From: an uncultured Clostridium sp.
GTDB lineage: Bacteria; Bacillota; Clostridia; TANB77; CAG-508
DNA: 43,692 nt
Direction of reading: 5' to 3'
Assembly: GCA_947575605.1 (NCBI GenBank)
Contig: CANPNZ010000014.1
Span: forward strand, 1-43,692
Shown here one piece after another: positions 24,108-34,261 of the stretch. Position 1 is the first letter of the stretch. Every line of letters begins with the position of its first letter. The translations under genes were made by a program, and so were the position numbers. Under the pieces are notes generated by a model. That model worked only from the letters and a program-made list of their open reading frames with translations. It searched no databases and was not told the origin of the DNA.

Positions 24108-26591
24108 TTAGATATCACGACTTAGATTTCCATTGGTATAATCTTTACCTTCCAATCGTTTACCAGATTTGACGGTTTCTACGATATGATTTATTTCGGA
24201 GATATTTTCTTCTAAAATATCAATTCTAGCAAAATTAATAGAAAAATCTTGTGGAGAAATAGAAGTTATTTTACTATTAAATAGAGTGGTTACTGTTTGA
24301 ATATTATCAGGCATAATAGGAAAATTCATATGTAAACGGTCTTTTAAATAGTAAGAATGACCGCTTTGACAACGAGCTTTGCATTCTGGGTAACATTTAT
24401 CAGTTTCGCCAAGCAAACAATAATTCATATTAAGTAGAGGAATTCGCCCATATACAATCATCTCTTTTTCTAAATAATGATAATCACACAAAGATTGAAG
24501 AGAAATTTTATCTAATTCTGGTGATAGGGTAAAACGGCTGATGCCAAGATTTTTTAAGGCTAATACGGTTTGTAAATTAAAAGCGTTGAAAGTATAATTA
24601 CTGGTTAATTTAAAATATTTGTCTAAATCTGTGAAAAGTTCATTCAAAAGCTTAATATTACATATATTTGAAATTACAAATCCTTTAATTTCATATTTCT
24701 TAATAGAACTTTCTGCATTGGCATAAAATAAATTCTTATAATTTCCCTTTACAATCGTTGGCATGTAAATAGAAACATTAAAATTCTTACTTAAATCTTT
24801 TAATATATTATCGTATTTTTTACTGGTAAAAAACTTTAAAGGAATGTAGATATTAGAGATATGATTACTTAATTTTGAATAATCAAAGCTAAGATTAATA
24901 TTGTTTAATAAAACAGAGATTTTAGGCGATTGCAGTTTAGCCAAATTCACATCATTTTTTACATAGTTTCTCATATCAGAAAGAATATCATCTTTCATGG
25001 CATAAGATTTACAGTGTGTAGTTTGTTTTTTGGATGAATCAGAGTAAACTCGAAGGCAGTGAGCGGTCGCATAATCTTGGACTTGTTCTAAAGCTACTCT
25101 ACGCAGTTGGTTCAAAATACTTAGTTTAGGAATAAATACATTATCATCTAAAATAACATCCAAATTTTTAAATTGATAGGGAGTAGAAGCCGTTTTGGTC
25201 AATTGTTGAATAACAGTTTGTCTTTCTAACGGTTTATTTTTGGCTTCTATTGGGATTTCGTTCAATTCATATTCAATATTCAAATCTTTATATAAAGCAA
25301 TAGAATTAGCAGGTGTAATATGAATAGAAATAGGTTTTCCTTTTTTTATGATTACCTTACCATGTAAAGGAATTTGGCGATATTCTTTTTGATAACTTTC
25401 TTTGGCTAAAGTAGATAATTCTTTGGAAGACATTTTGTAAATTTTATCATTACAAGAGATATTTCCTTTCATTCTTCCAATTGTAACGGTTTGTCCAATT
25501 TTAGTTTGGGTTATATTTTTGTTATTTTCCATTAATTCTGAAACCGTATAACTTCCCGTTTCATTTTCTAAAGAAACCGTATCGCCAATTTTTATGGGTT
25601 CTCTTAATTTTACGGTAAGAAGTCCTTTATTTTTATTAAAATTTTGCACTTTTCCAAGTAATAGTCCCATATTACTTGGTTTATCTTTAAAAACTAAATT
25701 TCTATTTGGTTCGGTATCTAAATGACCAGAAGAAGACATACCACGATTAAACACTTGCATTAAGGCTTTAAGATCAGCTTTATTTACAACGTAAGGTTCA
25801 TCCGATAAGGCTAGATCAATATATTTTCTATAAATTCTAGTAACAGTTGCTACGTATTCTGGTGATTTCATTCTTCCTTCAATTTTCAGACATTTTACTC
25901 CAGCTTGTACAAAAGAAGGGATATAATCCAAACTACATAAATCACGAGTGCTAAGTAAATAACCAGAATTAATTTTTTTATCGTTTTCCAACAATTCATA
26001 AGGAAGGCGACAAGGTCCAGCACATTTTCCACGATTGCCAGAACGACCACCTAACATACTAGAGAATAAACATTGCCCAGAATAAGAAATACATAAGGCA
26101 CCATGAGCAAAACATTCAATCTCTATTTTTGTATTTTTGCAAATGTAATCAATTTCATTCATAGAAAGTTCACGAGCAAGAACGACCCTTTTAAAACCAA
26201 GTTCTTGTAATGCTAAAGCACCATTTAAATTATGGACAGTCATTTGTGTACTACCATGAATTGGTAAATCTGGGAAAGCTTCTATAAGCTTAGTTGCTAG
26301 CCCTAAATCTTGTACAATAATACTATCAATTCCATATTCATAAGCTGTTTTAGCTAAAGACAAAGCATTTTCCCATTCATTATCTTTAATGAGAGTGTTT
26401 AAGGTTAAGTTTGTTTTGACACCACGAATTTTGGCATAGTGAATGGCTTTTTTTAAATCTTCCATGCTAAAATTATGGGCAAAAGCTCTTGCACTAAAGG
26501 TATCTGCTCCAAGATAAACACTGTCTGCTCCATTTTGTACAGCCGCTTTTAAACATTCAAAATCACCAACAGGTGAAAGTAATTCCATCAT
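24108..26591 (-). CDS. U32 family peptidase-like protein with DUF3656 region
   Basis: Relatives (RlhA, UbiU/V, YhbU) are iron-sulfur proteins that modify RNA or ubiquinone rather than cut peptides. N-terminal U32 domain: MELLSPVGDFECLKAAVQNGADSVYLG..., Cys-rich core CFAHGALCISYSGQCLFSSMLGGRSGNRGKCAGPCR (about 165-205), a beta-rich middle (DUF3656-like), and a C-terminal C...C.....CQSGH cluster. ATG at 26591 or the next codon is preferred, with AAGGAG 6 or 9 bases upstream; the in-frame extension to 26654 passes through a repeat. About 827 residues, a usual length. Confidence 0.88.
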   Translation of the reverse strand: MMELLSPVGDFECLKAAVQNGADSVYLGADTFSARAFAHNFSMEDLKKAIHYAKIRGVKTNLTLNTLIKDNEWENALSLAKTAYEYGIDSIIVQDLGLATKLIEAFPDLPIHGSTQMTVHNLNGALALQELGFKRVVLARELSMNEIDYICKNTKIEIECFAHGALCISYSGQCLFSSMLGGRSGNRGKCAGPCRLPYELLENDKKINSGYLLSTRDLCSLDYIPSFVQAGVKCLKIEGRMKSPEYVATVTRIYRKYIDLALSDEPYVVNKADLKALMQVFNRGMSSSGHLDTEPNRNLVFKDKPSNMGLLLGKVQNFNKNKGLLTVKLREPIKIGDTVSLENETGSYTVSELMENNKNITQTKIGQTVTIGRMKGNISCNDKIYKMSSKELSTLAKESYQKEYRQIPLHGKVIIKKGKPISIHITPANSIALYKDLNIEYELNEIPIEAKNKPLERQTVIQQLTKTASTPYQFKNLDVILDDNVFIPKLSILNQLRRVALEQVQDYATAHCLRVYSDSSKKQTTHCKSYAMKDDILSDMRNYVKNDVNLAKLQSPKISVLLNNINLSFDYSKLSNHISNIYIPLKFFTSKKYDNILKDLSKNFNVSIYMPTIVKGNYKNLFYANAESSIKKYEIKGFVISNICNIKLLNELFTDLDKYFKLTSNYTFNAFNLQTVLALKNLGISRFTLSPELDKISLQSLCDYHYLEKEMIVYGRIPLLNMNYCLLGETDKCYPECKARCQSGHSYYLKDRLHMNFPIMPDNIQTVTTLFNSKITSISPQDFSINFARIDILEENISEINHIVETVKSGKRLEGKDYTNGNLSRDI

Positions 26592-26625
26592 AATAAACTC
26601 CTTAATAGGTTTCTTAAATTTAAAT

Positions 26626-26883
26626 GTGCCATTGGGGACGGACCTTTTTGGCAATTAATATAATTACTATTAGTTAGATTGTATCGTATATAAAAATTTC
26701 GTTCCTTACTGGTCGGACGAATCATATAAGGCCATCAGTTATATTTCATAAATAGAAAAGTTAATCTAATTGTTCTGTATGAATTAGTGTCCTTCCAAAC
26801 TGCGCGTCACTCTATTTTTATATACGATACAATCTAATAAAAATAAATGAAAAATTGCCAAAAAGGTCCGTCCCCAATGGCAC
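26626..26883. repeat. Nested palindrome upstream of the U32 gene
   Basis: Outer arms of 31 bases (26626-26656 and 26853-26883) carry the GTGCCATTGGGGACGGACC phrase and are exact complements. Inside, a second inverted repeat (26674-26697 and 26814-26837, TTAGATTGTATCGTATATAA...) encloses another loop. A duplicated CCCAATGGCAC follows the right arm. Together with two promoters this accounts for the 592-base gap before 27184. Confidence 0.82.
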
Positions 26884-26953
26884 CCAATGGCACATTTAAA
26901 CTTAAGAAACCAGTGACAACTTTTACTATATTGTATCATAAAAAATAAAGTTT

Positions 26954-26982
26954 TTGACAAATAAATAGATATTTTATAAAAT
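26954..26982 (+). promoter_or_regulatory. Upstream promoter of the cadherin-like gene region
   Basis: TTGACA at 26954-26959, 17-base spacer, TAAAAT at 26977-26982. The first of two tandem promoters. Confidence 0.55.
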
Positions 26983-27015
26983 AAGAAAAGAAAAATAGTA
27001 AAAAGAGGTATAAAG

Positions 27016-27087
27016 ATGAATGAAAACAGGGTTAAAATATTAGAAACTAAAAAGATAAAATCAGTTGACGAAAAAAAACACAAATGA
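27016..27087 (+). CDS. Possible 23-residue lysine-rich leader peptide
   Basis: ATG with AAGAGGT about eight bases upstream, placed 33 bases after a good -10 box, encoding MNENRVKILETKKIKSVDEK and three more residues, then TGA. Its end overlaps the second promoter. No homology is known to me; may be fortuitous. Confidence 0.2.
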   Translation: MNENRVKILETKKIKSVDEKKHK

Positions 27088-27093
27088 TAAAAT
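27065..27093 (+). promoter_or_regulatory. Proximal promoter of the cadherin-like gene
   Basis: TTGACG at 27065-27070, 17-base spacer, TAAAAT at 27088-27093, about 90 bases before the ATG. Confidence 0.6.
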
Positions 27094-27183
27094 GAGTGCA
27101 TAGTAAAGATTAAAAAATGAAATAGAAATAGAATGATATAATTAAAGAATCTCATCTATGTATTAGGAAAGGAATGATAAAAA

Positions 27184-28455
27184 ATGAAAAACGAAAGAAT
27201 AAAAAGACAATCAAATGTTGTTTTCATCTTATTTTGTATCAGTATTTTTATAAATTTGCTGATCCATTCAACACAAGCAGCCAATCAAACTACTACGAAT
27301 AATACAAACAATACAAAAGCCACTCAAAATACAGTAACACAACAAAACACCAGTAATACGACCAACCAAGCAACAGAAAAATCCAGCAATGCTAACTTGA
27401 GTAATTTAGGAATTAGACCGCATGATTTTACAGGATTTAGATATGGGACAACCTCTTATGAAGTGGCAGTACCAGAAGATACAGAAACCGTAGAAGTTTA
27501 TGCAAGTGCACAAGATGAAAAAGCAAAAGTAACAGGAACAGGAAAAAAGAACTTAGAAAAAGGAGAAAATAAGGCGGAAGTAGTTGTTACTGCAGAAGAT
27601 GGAACGATAAAAACGTATACAATAAACATTATCCGAGAAATGCAACAAGAACAATATGATGATACAGATGAAATAACCAATTCACAAAAAGGTAATGGAT
27701 TAGCCAAATTAAAAATTAACGATTTAAAATTGTCACCGGACTTCAAAACAAATGTATATCAATATGAGGTTAAATACATAGGAGAAGATAGCAGATTAGA
27801 AATAGAAGCACAGCCAACAGAAGAAGGATATGTAATTGAAGTAATAGGAAATGAAAATTTGCAAGAGGGAGAAAATTTTATTACGATATTAGTGTCAGAG
27901 GAGGATGGAGCCAATATTGCCACCTATCAAATAACGGTTAATAAAAGTTTGGTAGATGACGAATCAATGGCAAAAGGAAACGCAGTATTTCCAAAAATAA
28001 TAGTTGGTGTAGTGGTGGCAATTATGGCTATCATTGCTATGGTTGTAATATTTATGATGATTCATAAAAGAAATACTAGATTAGAAGAAGAGTTTTCAGG
28101 CAGAATGTCTTATGATGATAACGAAAATAGTGATTATGAAGAGGACTACGAAGAAGAAGTTCCTAAAGCATTAAAAGGTAAAAGATTTCTAGGAGAAGAT
28201 ACGGAAGAAATTACAATTATAAATAAAGGATTTGAAGAAAACGAAGAAAAATCAGAAGAAAAGGAATGGAATGCCAACACAACCAATCAATTAGAAGATG
28301 AGGAAGAGGATTTTGAAAAAATGCCAAAAGATCAATTAAAAGAAAAGTTCTTAAATGGCTATACTTCTCAGATGGATGTTAATTTTGATTTTGAAGATAC
28401 CAGATATCAAAATAATAGAAAAAAGGGAAAACATAAGGGAAAAAGATTCAAATAG
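27184..28455 (+). CDS. Cadherin-like beta-sandwich cell-surface protein
   Basis: Signal-type hydrophobic segment (about residues 11-32), a Thr/Asn/Gln-rich spacer, two cadherin-like beta-sandwich domains (about 73-145 and 178-256; the repeats SPDFKTNVYQYEVKYIG, NLQEGENFITILVSEEDG and the matching LEKGENKAEVVVTAEDGTIKTYTINI), a transmembrane helix (about 272-295) and an acidic cytoplasmic tail ending in Lys-rich sequence. A surface adhesion or sensing role is inferred. Start has AGGAAAGG upstream; a terminator follows. Confidence 0.82.
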   Translation: MKNERIKRQSNVVFILFCISIFINLLIHSTQAANQTTTNNTNNTKATQNTVTQQNTSNTTNQATEKSSNANLSNLGIRPHDFTGFRYGTTSYEVAVPEDTETVEVYASAQDEKAKVTGTGKKNLEKGENKAEVVVTAEDGTIKTYTINIIREMQQEQYDDTDEITNSQKGNGLAKLKINDLKLSPDFKTNVYQYEVKYIGEDSRLEIEAQPTEEGYVIEVIGNENLQEGENFITILVSEEDGANIATYQITVNKSLVDDESMAKGNAVFPKIIVGVVVAIMAIIAMVVIFMMIHKRNTRLEEEFSGRMSYDDNENSDYEEDYEEEVPKALKGKRFLGEDTEEITIINKGFEENEEKSEEKEWNANTTNQLEDEEEDFEKMPKDQLKEKFLNGYTSQMDVNFDFEDTRYQNNRKKGKHKGKRFK

Positions 28456-28496
28456 AAAGAACGTGTAAGACTAGAGACAAGTCTTACACGTTCTTT
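28456..28496. terminator. Bidirectional terminator between convergent genes
   Basis: 17-pair perfect stem (AAAGAACGTGTAAGACT and complement) with a short loop, flanked by the stop of the cadherin-like gene and the Cys-rich gene on the minus strand. Confidence 0.85.
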
Positions 28497-28511
28497 AGCA
28501 TGTTGTTTAAA

Positions 28512-28628
28512 TTAACAACATCCTCCTCTGTTACCACCGCAACAACAACAGATTAATAATATTAGGATTATAATCCAGCAACAATCATCACCAAATCCGA
28601 ATCCACCGCATCCTCTATTTTCTGGCAT
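28512..28628 (-). CDS. 38-residue Cys/Gly-rich membrane microprotein
   Basis: Translated by hand: MPENRGCGGFGFGDDCCW, a hydrophobic IIILILLI stretch, then CCCCGGNRGGCC. A strong ribosome binding site AAGGAGGT lies seven bases before ATG. The plan (Gly-rich start, one short membrane segment, Cys-rich end) resembles the tiny YjcZ-like sporulation proteins and other clostridial Cys clusters, but the exact family is uncertain. Too short for routine gene finding. Confidence 0.75.
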   Translation of the reverse strand: MPENRGCGGFGFGDDCCWIIILILLICCCCGGNRGGCC

Positions 28629-28776
28629 AGTCTAGACCTCCTTCCATAAAGAAATATGTTTTCGTTATATTTTTTTCTTTTGTTGTTTTCCTTTGTATGA
28701 TATATAATATGTGGTGTGGAAAAATGTGTTACAAATTTTTTTCATTTATTTTTTTTATAGGTAACTCTGAATAGTC

Positions 28777-29274
28777 AATGCTGTCAACCTAACTGCAAAA
28801 GCCCTATAAATTTTGATTTTTAAAGTAAATTATTAAAAAAAGAAAGGAGACTCTAAAATATTTCTTCAAATTCTCGGCATGCCTTACAAACATTAAGAAA
28901 TTCTAATCCAATCAAATGCACCACTTTCACGTTCAAAATCATTATTATATTAAATTCGAATAAATGACGAATGCGACTGGAATAGTCATACAAATTCTAA
29001 AACAAAAGTCACAAAGGGTCCTGTTTTCGGGTATAGTTGTGACTTTTGTTAAAGAATTTGTTGACGTTATGAAGGGTAGCCGAGTAATTTATAAGAATTT
29101 AATATAATAATGATTTTGCCTTGAAGATTCCTCATTTGATTGAATAAGAATTTCTAAATATTTTCCAGTTGCATTCGAATTTTCAGAAATATTTTAGAGT
29201 TTCCTTTCCCTTTATCCAATTGCCAGCTTAAAAATCAAAAGTTATAGGACTTGTGCAATTAGGTTGACAGCATT
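28777..29274. repeat. ~500-base imperfect palindrome, left copy flanking polC
   Basis: The ends are inverted repeats of about 45 bases (AATGCTGTCAACCTAA... and TTAGGTTGACAGCATT), and the centre is a smaller stem (ACAAAAGTCACAA / TTGTGACTTTTGT). Nearly the whole element folds back on itself. No open reading frame of note. The same element lies in reverse orientation at 34262-34758. Fills most of the 760-base gap to polC. Confidence 0.85.
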
Positions 29275-29390
29275 GTCTAAATCGTTACTTTTTGATAAGA
29301 AACTTAAAATGTTCGCTTTTTTTCTATCCTGAAATATGATACAATTGAAAAAACAAACTAGGTAGGTATGAGAAAGGATTGAAACAAAAA

Positions 29391-32300
29391 ATGGAGCAAA
29401 AACCAAAAAAAGTAGGGGAAATATTCAGTGATTACAAAACGAATGCTAACATAAAATATGCAGAAGTAAGAAGTCTAAACATTATAAAGAAAACAAATAC
29501 ACTACAAGTCATCTTATACTTAGACGAATATATAGAAATCAAAGAAACCTGGTACTTTGAGAACTTTTTAAAAGAAAGATTTCGATTTGAACATATTGAT
29601 GTAACCATACAATATCATGAAAAAGTAGAAAAAAAATCAATCCTAGAAGAATGGAAAAACATCATAGCCTATATGTCGCACAAATACCCACTTATGAAAC
29701 CGATGTTATTATTAAAAAGTGAATTAGAAGTAAAAGAAAATACCATATACATTCAAATGCACATCAAAGGAGCCGATTTTTTAAGAGCCAAAAAAACAGA
29801 CAAAGAATTGCAGAAAACCATCCAAAACCTATTTGGAAAAGAATATGTCATAGATATTACGGAAAAACTATCAGCCAATGAGATGAAAGAGATGCAAGAA
29901 GTTATTCAAAAGCAAGAAGCAAAAATGATAGCACACATAGAAGAAAATAGGCAGCAGGTAAGCCAAACAGAAAATGAGAGAGAAGAAATAGAAGGTTATC
30001 ATGATCCAGATTATGTTCCACCAACTGATTTAGAAGGCTATATACCAGATGAAATAGAAATGCCAGCCATAGAAGAACCAGCCTACATCATGGGAAAACC
30101 ATCGAGAGCTAAAGAAAAACAGGTCAAAATTAAAGATATTACGGCAAATGATGGAAGGGTAACAATAGAAGGGAGATTAGTTACCAGTGATGTACGTGAA
30201 ACCAAATCGGGAAAAGGAATGATACTATTTGATTTATACGATGGAACAGGAACTATTACATGTAAATCGTTTGGAAAAGATTATACAGAAGGAAAAGAAA
30301 TAGAAGAGAAAATAAGCAATAGCAAAGCCATTAAAGCTACTGGAAAAGCTGGTTTGGATAATTATGCTGGAGATGTTACGATTATGGTAAATACCATTGT
30401 AGAAATCAGTGATAGCAATTTACCAGAATTACCAAGTGAAGAAGAAATAGAAGATACGCCATTAATTTTAGGAAGTACACAAAATATTACAGATCCACTT
30501 GTAAAAGTAGAAGATTTAGGGGTAGATGATGGAAGAATAGCCTTACAAGGAGAGGTGATTTTTACAGAAGATAGAACCTTAAAATCTGGGAAAACCTTAT
30601 TTAGTTTTGATTTATACGATGGAACCAGTACCATTACTTGTAAAGCCTTTTTGGACAAAGAAAAAGCTAAAAGAACCATGAAGCGTATTCAAAAGGCAAA
30701 AGGCTTAATGGTTGCAGGAACCGCACAAATGGATACTTTTTCAAATGAATTAACTGTTATGGCCAACACAATTATAGAAACAGAAAATGGATTAAAGAAA
30801 GAAACCAGACAAGATAACAGTGAAGTAAAAAGAGTAGAATTACACATGCATACCCAGATGAGTCAAATGGATGCCATGACATCTGCCAAAGATTTAATCA
30901 AAAGAGCCATGAAGTGGGGAATGAAATCCATAGCCATTACCGATCATGGCGTGGTACAAGCCTTTCCAGAAGCTCATAAAATGTTAGGCTATGACAATCC
31001 AGATATGAAAATTTTATATGGAGTGGAAGCTTATTTGGCACCAGATAAAAATGCTATTGTAACCAATAGTAAAGGGCAAGATATTGACACCACTTATTGT
31101 GTACTAGATTTAGAGACGACAGGATTTTCAGCAACAACGGAAAAAATCACAGAAATAGGAATCATGAAAATAAAAGAGGGAGAAGTAATTGACCAATTTA
31201 GTTGTTTTGTCAATCCCCAAAAACATATTCCACAAAGGGTAACAGAAGTCACGAATATAACAGATGAGATGGTAAAAGATGCCGAAACGATTGAACAAGT
31301 ATTTCCTAAAATGTTAGCCTTTATTCAAGATTCTGTTTTAGTCGCCCACAATGCACCATTTGACATGGGATTTTTTAAACAAAATGCTAAAAATTTAGGA
31401 TATGAATTTGATTATACTTATTTAGATACCTTAAGTTTAGCCAAAGACTTATTTCCAGATTATAAAAAATATAAGTTAGGAAAAATTGCGGAAAATCTAG
31501 GAATAAAAGTAGAAGTTGCCCATCGTGCCTTAGATGATGTTGATACAACGGTTAAGGTATTTCACGTCATGATGGAGATGTTGAAAAAACGAGGAGCAAA
31601 GACAGTAGATGACATTGACGAAGTAAGTAGTACAGAGGAAACCAAAAAAGAAGAATACAAAAAGTTAAAAACCTATCATGCTATCATTTTAGCCAAAAAT
31701 TACATAGGATTGCGTAACCTTTATAAGTTAGTATCTCTTTCGCATTTACACTATTTTTATAGAAAGCCTAGAATTTTAAAGAGTTTATACAAGAAATATT
31801 CCGAAGGGTTAATCTTAGGAAGTGCCTGTGAAGCGGGAGAATTATATCAAGCCATTGAACTTGGAAAAACGGATGAAGAAATTGAGGCAATAGCCAGTGA
31901 TTATGACTATTTAGAAATTCAGCCAATAGGAAATAATCAATTTTTAATTCGAAATGAAATCGTAAAAGATGAAGAAGCTCTGCGAGATATTAATCGAAAA
32001 ATAGTAGACATAGGGGAAAAACTAAAAAAACCAGTCGTAGCAACCTGTGATGTACACTTTATGGATCCACAAGATGAAGTGTATCGACGTATTTTAGAAG
32101 CGGGACAAGGCTATGATGACGCAGACCACCAAGCACCATTGTATCTAAGAACAACAGAAGAAATGTTGGAAGAATTTAGTTATTTAGGAAAAGAAAAAGC
32201 ATATGAAGTTGTTGTTACCAATACCAATTTAATATCTGATATGTGCGATCAAATCAGTCCTATTTCGCCAGAAAAATGTCCACCACATATACCAGGTTGT

Positions 32301-34163
32301 GAACAAACGATTAAGGATATAGCTTATGAAAAAGCACATCAATTATATGGCGATCCTTTGCCAGAAATTGTGCAAGAAAGACTAGATAAAGAGTTAGATT
32401 CCATTATAAGAAATGGATTTTCGGTGATGTATATCATTGCCCAAAAATTAGTGTGGAAATCGAATGAAGATGGTTATATTGTAGGATCCAGAGGTTCAGT
32501 CGGATCTTCTTTTGCGGCGAATATGACAGGAATTACAGAAGTTAATTCCTTACCAGCTCATTATCGTTGTCCTAATTGTAAATTTTCAGACTTTACGGAT
32601 TATGGCTATAAAAATGGATTCGATTTACCAGATAAGGAATGTCCGAAATGTGGACATCCACTAGACAAAGACGGAATGGATATTCCCTTTGAGACTTTCT
32701 TAGGATTTAATGGAGATAAAGAGCCAGATATTGACTTAAACTTTTCAGGAGAATATCAATCCAAAGCCCATAGATATACCGAAGTTATTTTTGGAAAAGG
32801 AACCACGTTTAAGGCGGGAACCATAGGAACCATAGCAGATAAAACAGCATTTGGTTATGTAAAAAAATATTTTGAAGAAAGAAACATTCCAATTAACCGA
32901 GCCGAAACACAAAGGTTAGCAAGTGGTTGTACGGGAATTAAAAGGACGACAGGACAACATCCAGGCGGGATTATCGTGGTACCAAAGGGAAGAGAAATTT
33001 ATGAATTCTGTCCCGTACAACATCCAGCAGATGACCCCAATTCAGATATTGTAACCACTCATTTTGATTATCATTCCATCGATCAAAACTTGTTAAAATT
33101 AGATATACTAGGACATGACGATCCAACGATGATAAGAATGTTACAAGATATTACAGGAATTGATCCAACCAAAGTACCATTAGATGACAAAGAAACCATG
33201 TCAATTTTTAGTTCAACCAAAGCACTTGGTGTAACGCCAGAGCAGATCCATTCAGAAGTAGGAAGCTTTGGGGTACCAGAATTTGGAACGAAATTTGTAA
33301 GAGGAATGCTAGTAGATACAAGACCAACGACATTTGATGAACTAATTAGAATATCTGGATTATCACATGGTACCGATGTGTGGCTAGGCAATGCACAAAG
33401 TTTAATTGAGGCAGGAACGGTAACCCTGCAAGATGCTATTTGTTGTCGTGATGACATCATGATATACTTAATCAAACAAGGTTTACCACCAAATCCAGCC
33501 TTTAAAATCATGGAAACAGTGCGTAAAGGAAAAGCTTTAAAAGACCCAGAAAAATGGGCAGAATATGTAACTTTGATGAAAGAACATGACGTACCAGATT
33601 GGTATATTAAATCTTGTGAGAAGATAAAATACATGTTCCCAAAAGCCCATGCAGCAGCCTATGTAACCAATGCTTTTCGTATTGCATGGTTTAAAGTGCA
33701 TGAGCCATTGGCGTATTATGCTTCCTATTTCTCTATTAGGGCTGACGAATTTGATAGTGAATGTATGATATTTGGAAAAGAAAAGGTAAAAAACAAAATG
33801 AAGGAAATTGACTTAGCAGGAAATGCGGCAACGGTTAAAGACAAGAATATGTATGCTATTTTGGAATTAGTATTAGAAATGTATGAGAGAGGATTTAACT
33901 TCTTACCAATGGATTTATACCAATCAGATGCCACTAAATTCCTAGTAGAAGAAAATGGAATTCGACCACCATTAAATAGCATACCTGGACTTGGAACCGT
34001 AGCAGCACAAGGAATTGTGCAAGCAAGGAAAGAAGGAAAATTCATGTCAATTGATGATTTAAAGATACGTTCTAAGGTAGGAAATTCTGTTACCGATTTA
34101 TTGAAGAGTTTTGGTTGCCTAGAGGGAATGAGTCAAAGTAATCAAATGAGCCTATTTGGTTAA
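29391..34163 (+). CDS. polC: DNA polymerase III alpha subunit, Gram-positive PolC
   Basis: Replicative polymerase with proofreading. N-terminal domain (about 1-235), then two tandem OB folds (about 243-340 and 366-463) where relatives have one, PHP domain (VELHMHTQMSQMDAMTSA, from about 481) interrupted by a DnaQ-type exonuclease (CVLDLETTGFSATTEKITEIG, about 568-733), a zinc site CPNC/CPKC, and the catalytic palm PDIDLNFSGEY. 1590 residues against about 1430-1450. Start uncertain: ATG 29391 is 12 bases after AAAGGA; TTG 29379 is too close. The stop coincides with a repeat element. Confidence 0.95.
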   Translation: MEQKPKKVGEIFSDYKTNANIKYAEVRSLNIIKKTNTLQVILYLDEYIEIKETWYFENFLKERFRFEHIDVTIQYHEKVEKKSILEEWKNIIAYMSHKYPLMKPMLLLKSELEVKENTIYIQMHIKGADFLRAKKTDKELQKTIQNLFGKEYVIDITEKLSANEMKEMQEVIQKQEAKMIAHIEENRQQVSQTENEREEIEGYHDPDYVPPTDLEGYIPDEIEMPAIEEPAYIMGKPSRAKEKQVKIKDITANDGRVTIEGRLVTSDVRETKSGKGMILFDLYDGTGTITCKSFGKDYTEGKEIEEKISNSKAIKATGKAGLDNYAGDVTIMVNTIVEISDSNLPELPSEEEIEDTPLILGSTQNITDPLVKVEDLGVDDGRIALQGEVIFTEDRTLKSGKTLFSFDLYDGTSTITCKAFLDKEKAKRTMKRIQKAKGLMVAGTAQMDTFSNELTVMANTIIETENGLKKETRQDNSEVKRVELHMHTQMSQMDAMTSAKDLIKRAMKWGMKSIAITDHGVVQAFPEAHKMLGYDNPDMKILYGVEAYLAPDKNAIVTNSKGQDIDTTYCVLDLETTGFSATTEKITEIGIMKIKEGEVIDQFSCFVNPQKHIPQRVTEVTNITDEMVKDAETIEQVFPKMLAFIQDSVLVAHNAPFDMGFFKQNAKNLGYEFDYTYLDTLSLAKDLFPDYKKYKLGKIAENLGIKVEVAHRALDDVDTTVKVFHVMMEMLKKRGAKTVDDIDEVSSTEETKKEEYKKLKTYHAIILAKNYIGLRNLYKLVSLSHLHYFYRKPRILKSLYKKYSEGLILGSACEAGELYQAIELGKTDEEIEAIASDYDYLEIQPIGNNQFLIRNEIVKDEEALRDINRKIVDIGEKLKKPVVATCDVHFMDPQDEVYRRILEAGQGYDDADHQAPLYLRTTEEMLEEFSYLGKEKAYEVVVTNTNLISDMCDQISPISPEKCPPHIPGCEQTIKDIAYEKAHQLYGDPLPEIVQERLDKELDSIIRNGFSVMYIIAQKLVWKSNEDGYIVGSRGSVGSSFAANMTGITEVNSLPAHYRCPNCKFSDFTDYGYKNGFDLPDKECPKCGHPLDKDGMDIPFETFLGFNGDKEPDIDLNFSGEYQSKAHRYTEVIFGKGTTFKAGTIGTIADKTAFGYVKKYFEERNIPINRAETQRLASGCTGIKRTTGQHPGGIIVVPKGREIYEFCPVQHPADDPNSDIVTTHFDYHSIDQNLLKLDILGHDDPTMIRMLQDITGIDPTKVPLDDKETMSIFSSTKALGVTPEQIHSEVGSFGVPEFGTKFVRGMLVDTRPTTFDELIRISGLSHGTDVWLGNAQSLIEAGTVTLQDAICCRDDIMIYLIKQGLPPNPAFKIMETVRKGKALKDPEKWAEYVTLMKEHDVPDWYIKSCEKIKYMFPKAHAAAYVTNAFRIAWFKVHEPLAYYASYFSIRADEFDSECMIFGKEKVKNKMKEIDLAGNAATVKDKNMYAILELVLEMYERGFNFLPMDLYQSDATKFLVEENGIRPPLNSIPGLGTVAAQGIVQARKEGKFMSIDDLKIRSKVGNSVTDLLKSFGCLEGMSQSNQMSLFG

Positions 34164-34246
34164 TGTCCATTGGGGATTTCTTAGCTGTAGCATTTTAAAT
34201 GCGTACAGATAAGTTATACCTTTAGGTACGGTTCTTTTTGGACATT
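34161..34246. repeat. Hairpin element at the polC stop codon
   Basis: Same element as 23480-23567, differing in the central loop (GCATTTTAAATGC here). Begins at the TAA of polC. Confidence 0.75.
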
Positions 34247-34261
34247 TTTGTCATATTAGGC

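Noticed and set aside
26784..27155. 123-residue minus-strand ORF in the gap before the cadherin-like gene
   Set aside because: It covers a palindrome and two plus-strand promoters, and is Phe/Leu-rich shadow sequence without a ribosome binding site.
33083..33634. 183-residue minus-strand ORF inside polC
   Set aside because: Antisense to the conserved polymerase domain; no ribosome binding site or homology.
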